Positions 34,243-43,502 of a stretch of 64,000 nucleotides of DNA are shown one piece after another; position 1 is the stretch's first letter; every line of letters begins with the position of its first letter. The stretch is taken from NCBI RefSeq assembly GCF_016820535.1, contig NZ_JADHDY010000019.1, forward strand, positions 1 through 64,000, read 5' to 3'. A model generated the notes under the pieces. That model made no database searches. It was not told where the DNA came from and worked only from the letters and a program-made list of their open reading frames with translations. Origin of the DNA: Sporosarcina beigongshangi. GTDB lineage: Bacteria; Actinomycetota; Actinomycetes; Actinomycetales; Micrococcaceae. The translations under genes were made by a program, and so were the position numbers.

Positions 34243-35724
34243 CTACCTGCCCAGTGCCACCAAGTCCTCCACGGCTGCGCGGGCGCCGCGGGTGTGCAGG
34301 GTGTCGAGGGTGCACAGGTAGGCCTGAGTGAAGCGTTCGTTGTCGACGAGGTCGCCGAAGACGTCGCGGTTGCGCAGGAACGCCAGCTTGTCCTCCCGCT
34401 GCCGGGCCGCGGCGGCCATGAGCGGTTCCTTGAGCCGGTCAACCACCGTGATGGAGCCGCCGTTTTCGTCCGTCCCTTCGGCATAGCGGGCCCAGGAGGC
34501 GACGATGCCGGCGGAACGGGAGATCCCGCCGTCGTTCTTCAGGTTGATCCACACCACCGGCAGCAGCCACTTGGGGATCCGGTCCGAGCTCTCGGCGCAG
34601 AGCCGGGCCAGGGTGTCGCGGACGTGTTCATTGGCGAATCGTTCAATCAGGGTGCGCTTGTAGAGCGGGAGGTCGACGCCGGGCAGCGGGGAGAGCGCGG
34701 GCGTGCCCTCGAGGTCCATGTAGTCGAGCAGGAACTGCACGAACAGGGGGTCCTGGGCAACCTCGTGCGCGTAGCTGTAACCGGCCAGCGTGCCGAAGTA
34801 GCAGAGGGCCTGGTGGCTAGCGTTGAGCAGGCGCAGCTTCATTAGCTCATAGGGTTCGACGTCGTCCACCAGCTGCACGCCGGCGTCCTCAAACGGCGGG
34901 CGTCCCAGCGTGAAGTGGTCCTCGAGGACCCACTGCTCGAAGGGCTCGCACACCACGGGCCACTGGTCCACGACGCCGAATTCCTTGGCGATGGCGCTGC
35001 GGTCCTCATCTGCGGTGACGGGCGTGATCCGGTCCACCATGGAGTTGGGGAACAGCACGTTTTCGCGCATCCAGGCGGCCAGATCCGGATCCTTGAGCTC
35101 TGCGAAGGCCGTGAACATCTTCTTCGCGACGTCGCCGTTGCCCTGGATGTTGTCGCAGGACATGACGGTGAACGGCGCAATGCCACGGGCCCGGCGGCGG
35201 GAGAGCGCTTCCGTGACGAGACCGAAGGTGGTCCGCGGGGACGTGCCCGGGGTGAGGTCGTGAACCACGTCGGGGTTTTCGGCGTCGAACTCGCCGGTGA
35301 CGTGGTGGAAGTTGTATCCGCCTTCGGTCACCGTCAGGGAGACGATCCGGGTGTCGGGGGACGCCATCTTTTCGATGACAGCCTCGGGGTCCGCCGGGGC
35401 GAACAGGTACTCGACCATGGAGCCGATGATGCGGGCCTCGCGGCGGCCGTCCGGATGCTTGAGCAACATGGTGTAGAGGCAGTCCTGCTCCGCCATGACC
35501 TGCGCCATCTTGTCGTCATGGGGCAGGACGCCCACGCCGCAGATGCCCCAGTCGAGCGCCTTTCCGGCATTCATAAGCCGGTCCAGGTACATGGCCTGGT
35601 GTGCGCGGTGGAAGCCGCCAACGCCAAAGTGCACAATGCCTGTTTTTACCGCTGCGCGGTCATAGCTGGGAACCGCGACGGATTCCGGCAAGTGGGTCAG
35701 GGTCTCTGCAGTGAGTTGCGGCAT
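34243..35724 (-). CDS. Mannitol dehydrogenase-family oxidoreductase
   Basis: A 493-residue polyol-specific long-chain dehydrogenase that oxidises mannitol to fructose, or D-arabitol to D-xylulose, with NAD. The nucleotide loop is IVHFGVGGFHRAHQAMYLD (about residues 30-50). The catalytic region shows NSMVDRITP, and KLRLLNASHQAL holds the conserved Lys and His. The length is typical of mannitol 2-dehydrogenases. The ATG at 35724 has AAGGAG 7 bases upstream. Two CTCAAATGAG operators lie just before it, so the SorC regulator probably controls it. Mannitol versus arabitol specificity cannot be settled here. Confidence 0.93.
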   Translation of the reverse strand: MPQLTAETLTHLPESVAVPSYDRAAVKTGIVHFGVGGFHRAHQAMYLDRLMNAGKALDWGICGVGVLPHDDKMAQVMAEQDCLYTMLLKHPDGRREARIIGSMVEYLFAPADPEAVIEKMASPDTRIVSLTVTEGGYNFHHVTGEFDAENPDVVHDLTPGTSPRTTFGLVTEALSRRRARGIAPFTVMSCDNIQGNGDVAKKMFTAFAELKDPDLAAWMRENVLFPNSMVDRITPVTADEDRSAIAKEFGVVDQWPVVCEPFEQWVLEDHFTLGRPPFEDAGVQLVDDVEPYELMKLRLLNASHQALCYFGTLAGYSYAHEVAQDPLFVQFLLDYMDLEGTPALSPLPGVDLPLYKRTLIERFANEHVRDTLARLCAESSDRIPKWLLPVVWINLKNDGGISRSAGIVASWARYAEGTDENGGSITVVDRLKEPLMAAAARQREDKLAFLRNRDVFGDLVDNERFTQAYLCTLDTLHTRGARAAVEDLVALGR

Positions 35725-35763
35725 GCTGCGCTCCTTGGGTGGCGTGATCTTCATCCCACTGTA

Positions 35764-35795
35764 TCAAATGAGCGGGATGATGCTTCTCAAATGAG
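35764..35795. promoter_or_regulatory. Two SorC-type operators upstream of the mannitol dehydrogenase
   Basis: TCAAATGAGC (35764-35773) and CTCAAATGAG (35786-35795) match the CTCATTTGAG word found four times in the importer/regulator promoter at 31.5 kb. They sit 40-70 bases upstream of the dehydrogenase start. Confidence 0.8.
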
Positions 35796-35892
35796 CGAAT
35801 TGCTGATTGGGTGTGAGGTCACAGCGCAGACGGCCGGAGGGGGCTATATTGGCCAGTATCCGCAAGAAGGACCCTGCTGCAGGAAGGCCCCC

Positions 35893-37641
35893 ATGGCCAA
35901 GGAACTTGCCACCCAGCTCATCGAACAACTGCAGTCCGCCGGTGTGCGGCGCATCTACGGGATAGTGGGCGACAGCCTGAACCCGTTGGTGGATGCGGTC
36001 CGAAAGACCGGAGGATCCGCCAAGGGCGGCATCGACTGGATTCACGTCCGACACGAGGAGGCGGCGGCGTTTGCTGCTGGGGCCGAGGCACAGCTAACGG
36101 GCAAATTGGCCGTGTGCGCGGGATCGTGCGGGCCGGGCAACCTGCATCTCATGAACGGGCTGTATGACGCCAACCGGACAGGTGCCCCCGTGCTGGCCAT
36201 CGCATCCCACATTCCGAGCAAGCAGATTGGCAGTGAATTCTTCCAGGAAACCCATCCGGACAGGATCTTCGACGAGTGTTCGGTCTACTCTGAGCTCGTG
36301 AGCACGGCCGAGCAGGCGCCGCGCGTCATGCACAGCGCCATTTCTCATGCCATCGGTTTGCGCGGTGTTGCTGTTGTGACACTGCCGGGAGACATTGCCA
36401 GCCTTCCGGCCAGCGCACCCACGCCATTGTGGCGGGAGCCCAGGCCTGCATCCATGGTCCCGTCCGCTGACAGTGTCACGGAACTTGCCGAGGCCATCAA
36501 CCAGGCTGATAAAGTGGCCATCTTTGCCGGTGCGGGCGTCCAGGGTGCCCACGACGAAGTGGTGGCACTGGCGGAACTGGTGAAGGCCCCGATCGGACAC
36601 AGCCTGCGCGGCAAGGACTTTATCCAATACGACAATCCCCATGACATCGGCATGACGGGCCTGCTCGGCTACGGCGCTGCTGCAGAGGGCATTGAGGATG
36701 CGGACCTGCTGATTTTGCTGGGCACCGATTTCCCCTACGACCAATTCCTGCCGGGGACGCGCACCGCACAGGTCGACAGGGCGCCCGAGCATCTGGGCCG
36801 CCGCACGGACGTTGACATTGCTGTCCATGGTGACGTGTTGGCCACGCTGCAGGCGCTCATGCCGCTGGTTGCGGCAAAGACAAACTCAAAATTCCTCGAT
36901 CAAGTCCTGAAAAAGCATGATCGACTGATGAACAAAGCCGTTGGCGCCTACACCCGCAAGGCTGACAAAATTGTTCCGATCCACCCAGAATATGCCGCCT
37001 CCCTGCTCGATGAGATTGCTGCCGATGACGCTGTCTTTACTGCCGACACCGGCATGTGCAACGTCTGGACCGCCCGCTACATCAACCCGATGGGGACCCG
37101 GCGCCTGATCGGATCCTACCTTCACGGATCCATGGCCAACGCCCTGCCGCAGGCCATTGGCGTGCAGTCCGCCTATCCTGACCGGCAGGTCATTTCTGTC
37201 TCCGGCGACGGCGGACTCTCCATGCTGCTGGGGGAGCTGATTACGGCTGCAGCACACAAACTGCCTGTCAATGTGGTTGTCTTCAACAACTCCACACTGG
37301 GCATGGTCAAGTTGGAAATGTTGGTCGACGGACTGGCCGACTTCGGGGTTGACGTTCCAGACACCAACTACGCAGCCATAGCTGCCGCCATGGGATTCCA
37401 CTCAGTGCGGGTCAGCGATCCGGCGGCTATCGCCGATGCCTACCGTGCCGCCTTTGCCCACCCCGGGCCCTCACTGGTCGAGCTCATTACCGACCCCAAT
37501 GCCCTCTCCATCCCCCCGAAGATCAAGGGCGGGCAGGTCCTTGGATTTGCAACGGCGATGTCCAAAATCGTCCTGAACAAGGGTGCCGGCGAGGCCGTCA
37601 GCATGGCGCGGTCGAACCTGCGGAACATTCCACGGGGCTGA
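35893..37641 (+). CDS. poxB: Pyruvate dehydrogenase (quinone) / pyruvate oxidase
   Basis: A 582-residue thiamine-diphosphate and FAD enzyme. It would decarboxylate pyruvate to acetate and pass electrons to the quinone pool at the membrane. The N-terminal catalytic Glu is in HVRHEEAAAFAAGAEAQLTG. The TPP-binding motif GDGGLSMLLGE ... VVFNNSTLG is at about residues 437-470. The C-terminal tail, probably the membrane-binding region, is basic. AGGAAGG lies about 6 bases before the ATG at 35893. A longer in-frame extension into the dehydrogenase gene on the other strand is spurious. Confidence 0.94.
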   Translation: MAKELATQLIEQLQSAGVRRIYGIVGDSLNPLVDAVRKTGGSAKGGIDWIHVRHEEAAAFAAGAEAQLTGKLAVCAGSCGPGNLHLMNGLYDANRTGAPVLAIASHIPSKQIGSEFFQETHPDRIFDECSVYSELVSTAEQAPRVMHSAISHAIGLRGVAVVTLPGDIASLPASAPTPLWREPRPASMVPSADSVTELAEAINQADKVAIFAGAGVQGAHDEVVALAELVKAPIGHSLRGKDFIQYDNPHDIGMTGLLGYGAAAEGIEDADLLILLGTDFPYDQFLPGTRTAQVDRAPEHLGRRTDVDIAVHGDVLATLQALMPLVAAKTNSKFLDQVLKKHDRLMNKAVGAYTRKADKIVPIHPEYAASLLDEIAADDAVFTADTGMCNVWTARYINPMGTRRLIGSYLHGSMANALPQAIGVQSAYPDRQVISVSGDGGLSMLLGELITAAAHKLPVNVVVFNNSTLGMVKLEMLVDGLADFGVDVPDTNYAAIAAAMGFHSVRVSDPAAIADAYRAAFAHPGPSLVELITDPNALSIPPKIKGGQVLGFATAMSKIVLNKGAGEAVSMARSNLRNIPRG

Positions 37642-37786
37642 TTGTCGTTTCTGTTGCAGAGGTGAAACCCACCCGACGCCCCTCCGGCGGCGGCTCCAAC
37701 CGGCAGCAACGGGATGAGGGCTGTTGCACGGGCTGTGGATCGCAGCAGAAAACTAAAACCCAAACCACACCACAAAGAGGAATCCC

Positions 37787-38173
37787 ATGCTTATTGCCGC
37801 CCTTGTTTTCGCAGCCCTGGCTGCCTTGATCCACGTCTATATCTTTGTGCTCGAATCGTTGCGCTGGACGGCGCCGGCGACGCGCAAGACCTTTGGCACC
37901 AGTGAGACTGACGCGCTCGCCACAAAGGAACTTGCCTTCAACCAGGGTTTCTACAACTTGTTCCTGGCGATCGTGGCGGCGGCCGGAATCATCGCCGCTG
38001 CCGGCGGCCACGGCGGGGTTGGTGCGGCCTTGATACTGGCGGGCTGTGGTTCCATGCTCCTGGCTGGATTGGTGCTGCTCATCTCATCACCCAAGAAGGC
38101 CAGGGCGGCGGCGGTGCAACTCACTTTCCCGCTCATCGCCGTCGTACTGACCTTGCTGTGGAAGCTCGGCTAA
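37787..38173 (+). CDS. DUF1304 membrane protein
   Basis: A 128-residue membrane protein with four hydrophobic segments, of the DUF1304 family. The family words HVYIFVLESLRW and NQGFYNLFLA are both visible. Function is unknown. AAAGAGGA lies 7 bases upstream of the ATG. It follows poxB by 145 bp in the same direction and converges with the MFS gene, overlapping its end by 4 bases. Confidence 0.9.
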   Translation: MLIAALVFAALAALIHVYIFVLESLRWTAPATRKTFGTSETDALATKELAFNQGFYNLFLAIVAAAGIIAAAGGHGGVGAALILAGCGSMLLAGLVLLISSPKKARAAAVQLTFPLIAVVLTLLWKLG

Positions 38174-39429
38174 GCGTCGTGCACGAGCGCGGCCGCTTTT
38201 GACTCATCTGCCGGTGCCGCTGCCGCGGTGCGGCGCAGGCCCGATGACACCAGCGCGAGGCAGGCCAGGCAGAGGACGGCAACCCCGCCCAAAAGGACCG
38301 TGTAGCTGGCGATCCCGGCAAGTCCTGCCAACGCCATGGGCAGCAGAAAGCCCAGATAGCTGAGGCTGTAGAAGAGGCCTGTCAGCCCGGCCAGGTCGCG
38401 CCCGGTCGCTATGCGTTGAATCTCCACAAGGCCGGACACGAGGGCGATGCCATAGGAGGCGCCCAGCAGAACTGCGGCCAAGGCTCCGGCCACGAGGGAG
38501 AGGTAGTGGGCGTTGACTGCGGCAACTGCCAGGCCGGCGACCATGGCCCCCATGCCGACCACGAGCGACCGGCCGCCGGTGGCGGCACTTATTTTTGCAA
38601 CAAACGGCTGAATGAGGGCACCGGTGCCCAGTGTCAGCACCGTCAACAATGTGGCGTAACCCAGCTGCATGGTCCCCATCCGCGCGCCTTCCAACATGGG
38701 AATGACAGCATATGCCACCCCTGCCGCCGCAAAGATCCACGGTGCCGCAGGCAAAACAACCAGACGGAACCGCCGATGTCCGGCCAAGGGTATGTGGAGG
38801 TCCTGCCGGAGGGTCCTGCGGGGCTCCCCGGGCTGCAGCGCTTCCGGCGCCACAGTTTCTGGTGCCCGGAGCAATGCCAGCAGTGCGGCACAGCTCAAGA
38901 CCAGGTGCAAGACATAGGGGGACGCGGTGGGCCAGGGACCCCACTGCGCCAGCACTCCCGAAGCTCCCGCGCCCAGTCCGAAGCCCAGCGTCAACGTCAA
39001 CGACGGACGGCGGGCCCCAGCAGTGGAGTCGGACTTCTTGTCATAAGGCGGCATGGACAATTCCTTGAGCCAGCTGGTGCCCACGGCCATCCCAATGCCA
39101 ACGCCAACACCTGCCAGCATGCGCCCGGCGCACATGAGTGCCTCATTGCGGAAACATAGGGCCAAAATGACGCTTGCCCCCATGCCGAGAACTACGCCAA
39201 TGGCGGTCACCTGCTTGCGGCCGTAGCGGTCGGACAAGGGGCCGGAGACCAGCAGTGCCGGAACCAGGCCCACAACGTAGGTGCCCAGAAACAGGTCCAC
39301 GCTCAACACCGAATAATTCGCAATGTCGCGGTACAGGCTGAGAAGTGGTGTGAAGTGGTTGCCTCCCCAGGCCAAGACAAAAACTGCCGGGGCGGCACGA
39401 AGCCATGATGCGGCGCGGGCGGCGCGCAT
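38170..39429 (-). CDS. MFS transporter
   Basis: A protein of about 419 residues with twelve membrane segments. The MFS A-loop motif is LVSGPLSDRYGRKQVT (about residues 57-72), and a second-half repeat is weakly visible. It may export or import a small molecule; the substrate is unknown. An in-frame GTG 9 bases upstream (39438) is an alternative start; AAGGA stands about 11 bases before the ATG. The gene is followed, on the regulator side, by a GntR gene in the same direction, so the two may act together. Confidence 0.9.
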   Translation of the reverse strand: MRAARAASWLRAAPAVFVLAWGGNHFTPLLSLYRDIANYSVLSVDLFLGTYVVGLVPALLVSGPLSDRYGRKQVTAIGVVLGMGASVILALCFRNEALMCAGRMLAGVGVGIGMAVGTSWLKELSMPPYDKKSDSTAGARRPSLTLTLGFGLGAGASGVLAQWGPWPTASPYVLHLVLSCAALLALLRAPETVAPEALQPGEPRRTLRQDLHIPLAGHRRFRLVVLPAAPWIFAAAGVAYAVIPMLEGARMGTMQLGYATLLTVLTLGTGALIQPFVAKISAATGGRSLVVGMGAMVAGLAVAAVNAHYLSLVAGALAAVLLGASYGIALVSGLVEIQRIATGRDLAGLTGLFYSLSYLGFLLPMALAGLAGIASYTVLLGGVAVLCLACLALVSSGLRRTAAAAPADESKAAALVHDA

Positions 39430-39484
39430 GTAAATCACTGTCCTTGGTGTGGTTCTGGGAGGCTGAAAATGTCTGGTGCGTCGG

Positions 39485-40156
39485 CTATGGCAGGCCGATG
39501 TGGCGATGCAGCAGGAGTTCGTAGCCGCGGTGGTCGGAAGCTGCCAGGGCCTTGGCCAACTCCGTGTGTTCGTCGACGAAACGCTGCAGGACGGCTGTGT
39601 TCGCCTGAACCGTCAGGCACGTGAGGCGGGCCAGCCGGGGGCCCAGCTGCGCGTAAAAATCATCGATGATGGGGTTGCCCGAACCGGCGACCACCCGGGC
39701 ATGAAATTGATGGTCCGCCCGGGCGAAGGCGGGAACGTCTGCCCGTGCCGCAGCCTCGCGCTGGACTGCTATGAGGGAGGCAAGATCGGCCGCCGTCCCC
39801 CATGGCTCAGCGGCACCTGCTGTCTGAAGCTCGACTGCCCGTGATTCGAGCATGACCCGAACCTGCAGCAGGTGGGAGTTTTCCTCCGGGGTCGGCGTTG
39901 TAACCACGGCACCCTTTTTGGGGTACAGGCGCAGCAGGCCCTGGGATTCCATCAGCAGAAAGGCTTCCCGCACGGGGGTGCGGCTGACGTCGAATTGCTC
40001 GGCGATCTCACCTTCGGTGATCAGCGATCCGGCAGCCAGCGTGCCGCCAACGATCGCGGAGCTGACGCTGGCATAGACGCGCTCCACAGCCGTTTTCGCC
40101 GGAATGGTGTCAGGGTGCCAGGACCAGTGGCGGCTGATGTGCGATGTCGTTGCCAT
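39485..40156 (-). CDS. GntR-family regulator (FadR/FCD subfamily)
   Basis: A 223-residue regulator. The N-terminal winged helix (about residues 25-85) shows ITEGEIAEQFDVSRTPVREAFLLMES. The C-terminal FCD ligand-binding domain (about 95-215) has the metal ligands expected in DHQFHARVVAGSGN and the later HRHIG. FCD regulators usually bind an organic acid. It is upstream of the MFS gene in the same direction, so it may control that gene. GTGGAG lies just before the ATG, and two direct repeats follow upstream. Confidence 0.92.
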   Translation of the reverse strand: MATTSHISRHWSWHPDTIPAKTAVERVYASVSSAIVGGTLAAGSLITEGEIAEQFDVSRTPVREAFLLMESQGLLRLYPKKGAVVTTPTPEENSHLLQVRVMLESRAVELQTAGAAEPWGTAADLASLIAVQREAAARADVPAFARADHQFHARVVAGSGNPIIDDFYAQLGPRLARLTCLTVQANTAVLQRFVDEHTELAKALAASDHRGYELLLHRHIGLP

Positions 40157-40170
40157 GTCTCCACTCTACA

Positions 40171-40193
40171 TGATAAATGCATTGATAAATGCA
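40171..40193. promoter_or_regulatory. Tandem TGATAAATGCA operator candidate
   Basis: TGATAAATGCA occurs at 40171-40181 and 40183-40193, a 12-base step of about one helical turn, 15 bases upstream of the GntR-family start. The location suggests autoregulation. Confidence 0.65.
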
Positions 40194-40281
40194 ACAGCTT
40201 TCTGGTGCCGCTGTCGCTGAAGCCATTGAAGAGACCCCGTGGCGGGCATAGCGTTGAAGGACATCCAAGGGGGTGGCCCAA

Positions 40282-40473
40282 ATGGAAATTCACCTGTGGT
40301 GGATCAATATGGAACTGCCGGCCAAGCAGTGGCTGCGGGAAAACACCGGATCCGATTCCGTGCCGGACTTTGTCGCGGACGCCGTGGCTGCGGCCGGCGG
40401 CAGCCTCACGGGCGGCACGCTGACGCAGCGGGAGTGGGATTTCATCGTCACGCAGTCCGAATTTGTTGACTGA
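40282..40473 (+). CDS. Small conserved-looking hypothetical protein
   Basis: A 63-residue protein I do not recognise. It begins MEIHLWWINMELPAKQWLRE and has a charged middle and an acidic end. The ATG at 40282 follows AAGGGGGTGG. An in-frame GTG at 40273 is possible but overlaps that site. Amino-acid composition and a good ribosome binding site favour a real gene. A short hairpin follows the stop. Confidence 0.6.
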   Translation: MEIHLWWINMELPAKQWLRENTGSDSVPDFVADAVAAAGGSLTGGTLTQREWDFIVTQSEFVD

Positions 40474-40494
40474 CCGCCTTTCGGCGGGCGTTTT
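40474..40494 (+). terminator. Weak terminator after the 63-residue gene
   Basis: CCGCC-TTTC-GGCGG forms a 5-bp stem followed by GCGTTTT. It is short but well placed, directly after the stop codon. Confidence 0.5.
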
Positions 40495-40852
40495 CCATGC
40501 ACGACGGCGGCGCTCGCCCGCCGCCGCAACCCCGCCTTGCGCGCGCCGCGGCTTCGCGCCGGACCCGCACTTGGTGCGCATGCCCCATACCCCATAGGGG
40601 CATGCTTTTGCATTTGTCGATGGCAGTGGTCTGTCCCGGCTGGGCGCCAGGCCGGTGGCCACTACGTTCCCTTCAACCCACAACGTGAATCCATTGCTGC
40701 GTTGAAAGGAATGCCAATGGACAACCCAACCACCGAGGCCGCGGCCGTCACGCGGGCAGTGCACACCACTGGCGGGCCGGCGGTGCGGCGACGGCGGAAG
40801 GCGGGGTGCGCCGTCGTGCATGGGAGGCGTCCCTGCCGCCTGCCGGCGACAG
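40495..40852. other. Intergenic stretch with no supported gene
   Basis: About 360 bp. It is bounded by an exact 15-base inverted repeat (40495-40509 and 40809-40823, word CGCCGTCGTGCATGG). One possible short frame from an ATG at 40717 has AAAGGA upstream but runs into the ydcF-like gene on the other strand and has a biased Arg-rich composition, so I do not call it. Confidence 0.5.
40801..40823 (+). repeat. 23-bp direct repeat, left copy
   Basis: GCGGGGTGCGCCGTCGTGCA plus TGG matches 42025-42047 at 22 of 23 positions. The two copies bracket the YdcF-like gene. Confidence 0.7.
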
Positions 40853-41857
40853 CTACTGGCTGGCTAGCACCAGGGCCGCGGTCAGAAGGGCGGTCAGGGC
40901 AATGAATGGCAGGCACATGAGCGCATGCAGCCGCTTGTGTTCCGACAGGACTGCGGCAAACTCGCGCAGGAACGCGCTGGGCAGAAAGTACCTGGCGGTC
41001 GGCGAACCCACCACCTGGGCGTCGATGCCCAGCTTGCGGGAGAGCAGCGCCGCGCGGAGGACATGGTAGTTGTTGGTGACCACCACGAGGGGCCCGGTCC
41101 GTCCGTGGTCCCGCGCGACGGCTTCGGAGAACTGCAGGTTCTGGGCCGTGTTGGCGGCGCGGTCCTCGGCGGCGACGTCCCTGGCGGGAGTCCCGGCCTG
41201 CACCAGGTACTCGGCCATGGCGACGCCTTCCGGCCTGGACTCATCGGCCCCCTGGCCGCCCGAGGGTATCAACAGGGGTGCCGACGGTGCCCGGCGGTAG
41301 AGTTCCAGCCCCTTGTCGAGGCGCGAACGAAGCAGCGGCGGAACCTTGCCGTCGATGACCTGGGACCCCAGAATGACCACGGAGTCCGGTTCGACGGTGT
41401 GCTTCATGCGTCCATAGGCCACGGCATAGGCCAGAAAAACCACAAAAACCACCCCAAGGTAGCTGCACACGAAGAACAACAGTGCAGCCAGCCCCACCGC
41501 CAGCGGGTTGAGCGTCGCCACCAGCAGCACGGCGGCCAGGGGCAGCACCAACAAGGCGGCTCCGGCCACCAGCGATAGCAGGTTGCCCAGGCTGCGGCCT
41601 TCATGGCGCATCATGGTCACACCGTTGGCGATGAGGAAGCCAGCCAGCACCACCACGGCCAGCGGCGCCAGGGCGAAGGCCGCCAGGACCACCCACTCGA
41701 ACCCCGGCACCCAGCGGGCCAGGACCTGGGCGGCCCCCACAAAGGCGAACCAGCCGGCCGCCACCAGGACGATCCCGTTGCGCAGCATTCGGGGATCCTT
41801 CCGGCGCAGGTACACGTAGAGGGCGCCGAGGGCTGCGGCAAGGATCAGCGAGAACAT
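40853..41857 (-). CDS. YdcF-like (DUF218) membrane protein
   Basis: A 334-residue protein. The N-terminal half carries about five membrane segments. The C-terminal DUF218/ElyC domain (about residues 155-290) shows DSVVILGSQVIDGKVPPLLRSRL, SGGQGADESRPEG and VVVTNNYHVLRAALLSRKLG. A final membrane segment follows. The family includes SanA/ElyC envelope proteins linked to peptidoglycan and outer envelope maintenance. The exact role is unknown. Both flanks carry a 23-bp repeat. Confidence 0.88.
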   Translation of the reverse strand: MFSLILAAALGALYVYLRRKDPRMLRNGIVLVAAGWFAFVGAAQVLARWVPGFEWVVLAAFALAPLAVVVLAGFLIANGVTMMRHEGRSLGNLLSLVAGAALLVLPLAAVLLVATLNPLAVGLAALLFFVCSYLGVVFVVFLAYAVAYGRMKHTVEPDSVVILGSQVIDGKVPPLLRSRLDKGLELYRRAPSAPLLIPSGGQGADESRPEGVAMAEYLVQAGTPARDVAAEDRAANTAQNLQFSEAVARDHGRTGPLVVVTNNYHVLRAALLSRKLGIDAQVVGSPTARYFLPSAFLREFAAVLSEHKRLHALMCLPFIALTALLTAALVLASQ

Positions 41858-42151
41858 GGCTTCAGCCTATGCGCCCGAAGTGGTCGGCCGCCTCAGGCCG
41901 GGGTTGGATGTGGCGCGGCCGCCCGTCCCACCAAGGAGGGGTGCACAAGGGGCGGGTGGGAACGGCAGCTGCGGGCGGGCGGTGGGGTGCGCCGGGGACC
42001 CCGGTGGCGGGACAGCCGCGGGCGGCGGGGTGCGCCGTCGGGCATGGCACATGTCCATGGCGGCATGCGCCCGAGGTGCCAGACAGGGACCAAATGTGAT
42101 GTTCGCGGCGATGGCGGGACATAACCGGTCAACTAATGGAGAATGGAAAGG
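41858..42151. other. GC-rich intergenic region between ydcF-like and rlmN
   Basis: Nearly 300 bp between two divergent genes with no supported gene. It holds the second copy of the 23-bp repeat (42025-42047) and G-rich, C-rich runs. GGAG at 42138-42141 is the likely rlmN ribosome binding site. Confidence 0.5.
42025..42047 (+). repeat. 23-bp direct repeat, right copy
   Basis: GCGGGGTGCGCCGTCGGGCA plus TGG, one mismatch from the copy at 40801-40823. Confidence 0.7.
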
Positions 42152-43411
42152 ATGACTTCCCCCAAAAACGCCCCCAGCCCCGCCGTCGACGCTCCCGCCG
42201 CGACCGCCCCAACGAAGCGCCCGGTTCGCCGTGCGGCCCAGGTCATGCCCGCGACCGAGGGCTGGAAGCAGGCGAAGGACCCGGGCGGACGCCCTCTGCT
42301 GCAGTTCAAGTCGCCGCGCGTGTCCCAGCCGCCGGTGCACCTGGCCGACCTGACGCTGCCCGAGCGCGAGGCGAAGTTCAAGGAGATGGGCCTTCCGGCG
42401 TTCCGCGCCAAGCAGCTCTCCGTGCACTACTTCCAGCACTACACCACCGACCCCGAGCGGATGAGCGACCTCCCCAAGGACCGCCGCGCCGAGATCGTGG
42501 ACACCATGTTCCCGAAACTGCTGACCGAGGTCAAGCGCCTCACCACGGACAACGGCGACACCATCAAGTTCCTCTGGCGGCTCTTTGACGGCTCGCTCGT
42601 GGAGTCGGTGCTCATGCGCTACCCCGGCCGTGTCACCCTGTGCGTGTCCAGCCAGTGCGGCTGCGGCATGAACTGCCCGTTCTGCGCCACCGGCCAGGCC
42701 GGCCTGACCCGCAACATGTCGACGGCTGAGATCCTTGACCAGATCGTCCAGGCCAACCGGGTCATCGCCGAGGGCGGGCTGGGCCACCTGCGCCGCGACG
42801 GCGGGCACGACGCCGAGCGCGTCACCAACATTGTCTTCATGGGCATGGGCGAGCCCCTCGCCAACTACAAGCGCGTCATGAATGCCGTTCACCGCATGGT
42901 CGCCGAAGCACCCGAGGGCCTGGGCATGTCCGCCCGCGGCATCACGGTCTCCACCGTGGGCCTGGCGCCGGCCATCAACAAGCTGGCACAGGAGGGCCTG
43001 GGCATCACCTTCGCGCTCTCCCTGCACGCGCCCGACGACGAGCTCCGCGACGAGCTCATCCCCGTCAACGACAAGTGGAAGGTGGACGAGGTCCTCGACG
43101 CCGCGTACAACTACTACAAGGTCACGGGCCGCCGCGTCTCCATCGAGTACGCGCTGATCAAGGACATGAACGACCACCCGTGGCGAGCCGAGCTGCTCGC
43201 GAAGAAGCTCAACCAGCGCGGCCGCGGCTGGGTTCACGTGAACCCGATCCCGCTGAACCCGACCCCCGGCTCCATCTGGACCTCTTCCGAGCCGCACGTC
43301 ATGCAGGAATTCATTGACACGCTGATCGAGCATGGCGTGCCCACCACGCTGCGCGACACCCGCGGCAAGGAAATCGACGGCGCCTGCGGCCAGCTCGCCG
43401 CCGCCGAGTAG
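42152..43411 (+). CDS. rlmN: 23S rRNA (adenine-2503-C2)-methyltransferase
   Basis: A radical-SAM enzyme of about 419 residues that methylates A2503 of 23S rRNA and also tRNA A37. The radical-SAM cluster motif [11 protein letters not shown] is at about residues 171-181 (CxxxCxxC). The glycine-rich [15 protein letters not shown] follows, and the catalytic Cys is in the C-terminal DGACGQLA. The first 50 residues form a Pro/Ala-rich extension not needed for catalysis. The ATG at 42152 has GGAG 10 bases before it; an in-frame ATG at 42143 is too close to that site. A strong terminator follows. Confidence 0.95.
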   Translation: MTSPKNAPSPAVDAPAATAPTKRPVRRAAQVMPATEGWKQAKDPGGRPLLQFKSPRVSQPPVHLADLTLPEREAKFKEMGLPAFRAKQLSVHYFQHYTTDPERMSDLPKDRRAEIVDTMFPKLLTEVKRLTTDNGDTIKFLWRLFDGSLVESVLMRYPGRVTLCVSSQCGCGMNCPFCATGQAGLTRNMSTAEILDQIVQANRVIAEGGLGHLRRDGGHDAERVTNIVFMGMGEPLANYKRVMNAVHRMVAEAPEGLGMSARGITVSTVGLAPAINKLAQEGLGITFALSLHAPDDELRDELIPVNDKWKVDEVLDAAYNYYKVTGRRVSIEYALIKDMNDHPWRAELLAKKLNQRGRGWVHVNPIPLNPTPGSIWTSSEPHVMQEFIDTLIEHGVPTTLRDTRGKEIDGACGQLAAAE

Positions 43412-43458
43412 CGCCGGGCGGGCGCCAGCGGTGCGCCCGGCTGAACAATCTCTGACTG

Positions 43459-43502
43459 AAGGACGACGGCGGAACTTGGGTTCCGCCGTCGTCCTTTGCT
43501 TT
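43459..43502 (+). terminator. Rho-independent terminator after rlmN
   Basis: AAGGACGACGGCGGAAC pairs with GTTCCGCCGTCGTCCTT (17-bp stem, TTGG loop), then TTGCTTTT. Confidence 0.9.

Noticed and set aside
34915-35892. N-terminal extension of poxB by over 300 codons
   Set aside because: This part is antisense to the mannitol dehydrogenase; the ATG at 35893 has its own ribosome binding site and gives the family's normal length.
40717-40905. Short gene after AAAGGA
   Set aside because: It is Arg-rich with no family resemblance and runs into the 3' end of the YdcF-like gene on the other strand.
41867-43333. 488-codon minus-strand frame
   Set aside because: It is antisense to rlmN, whose radical-SAM motif is intact.
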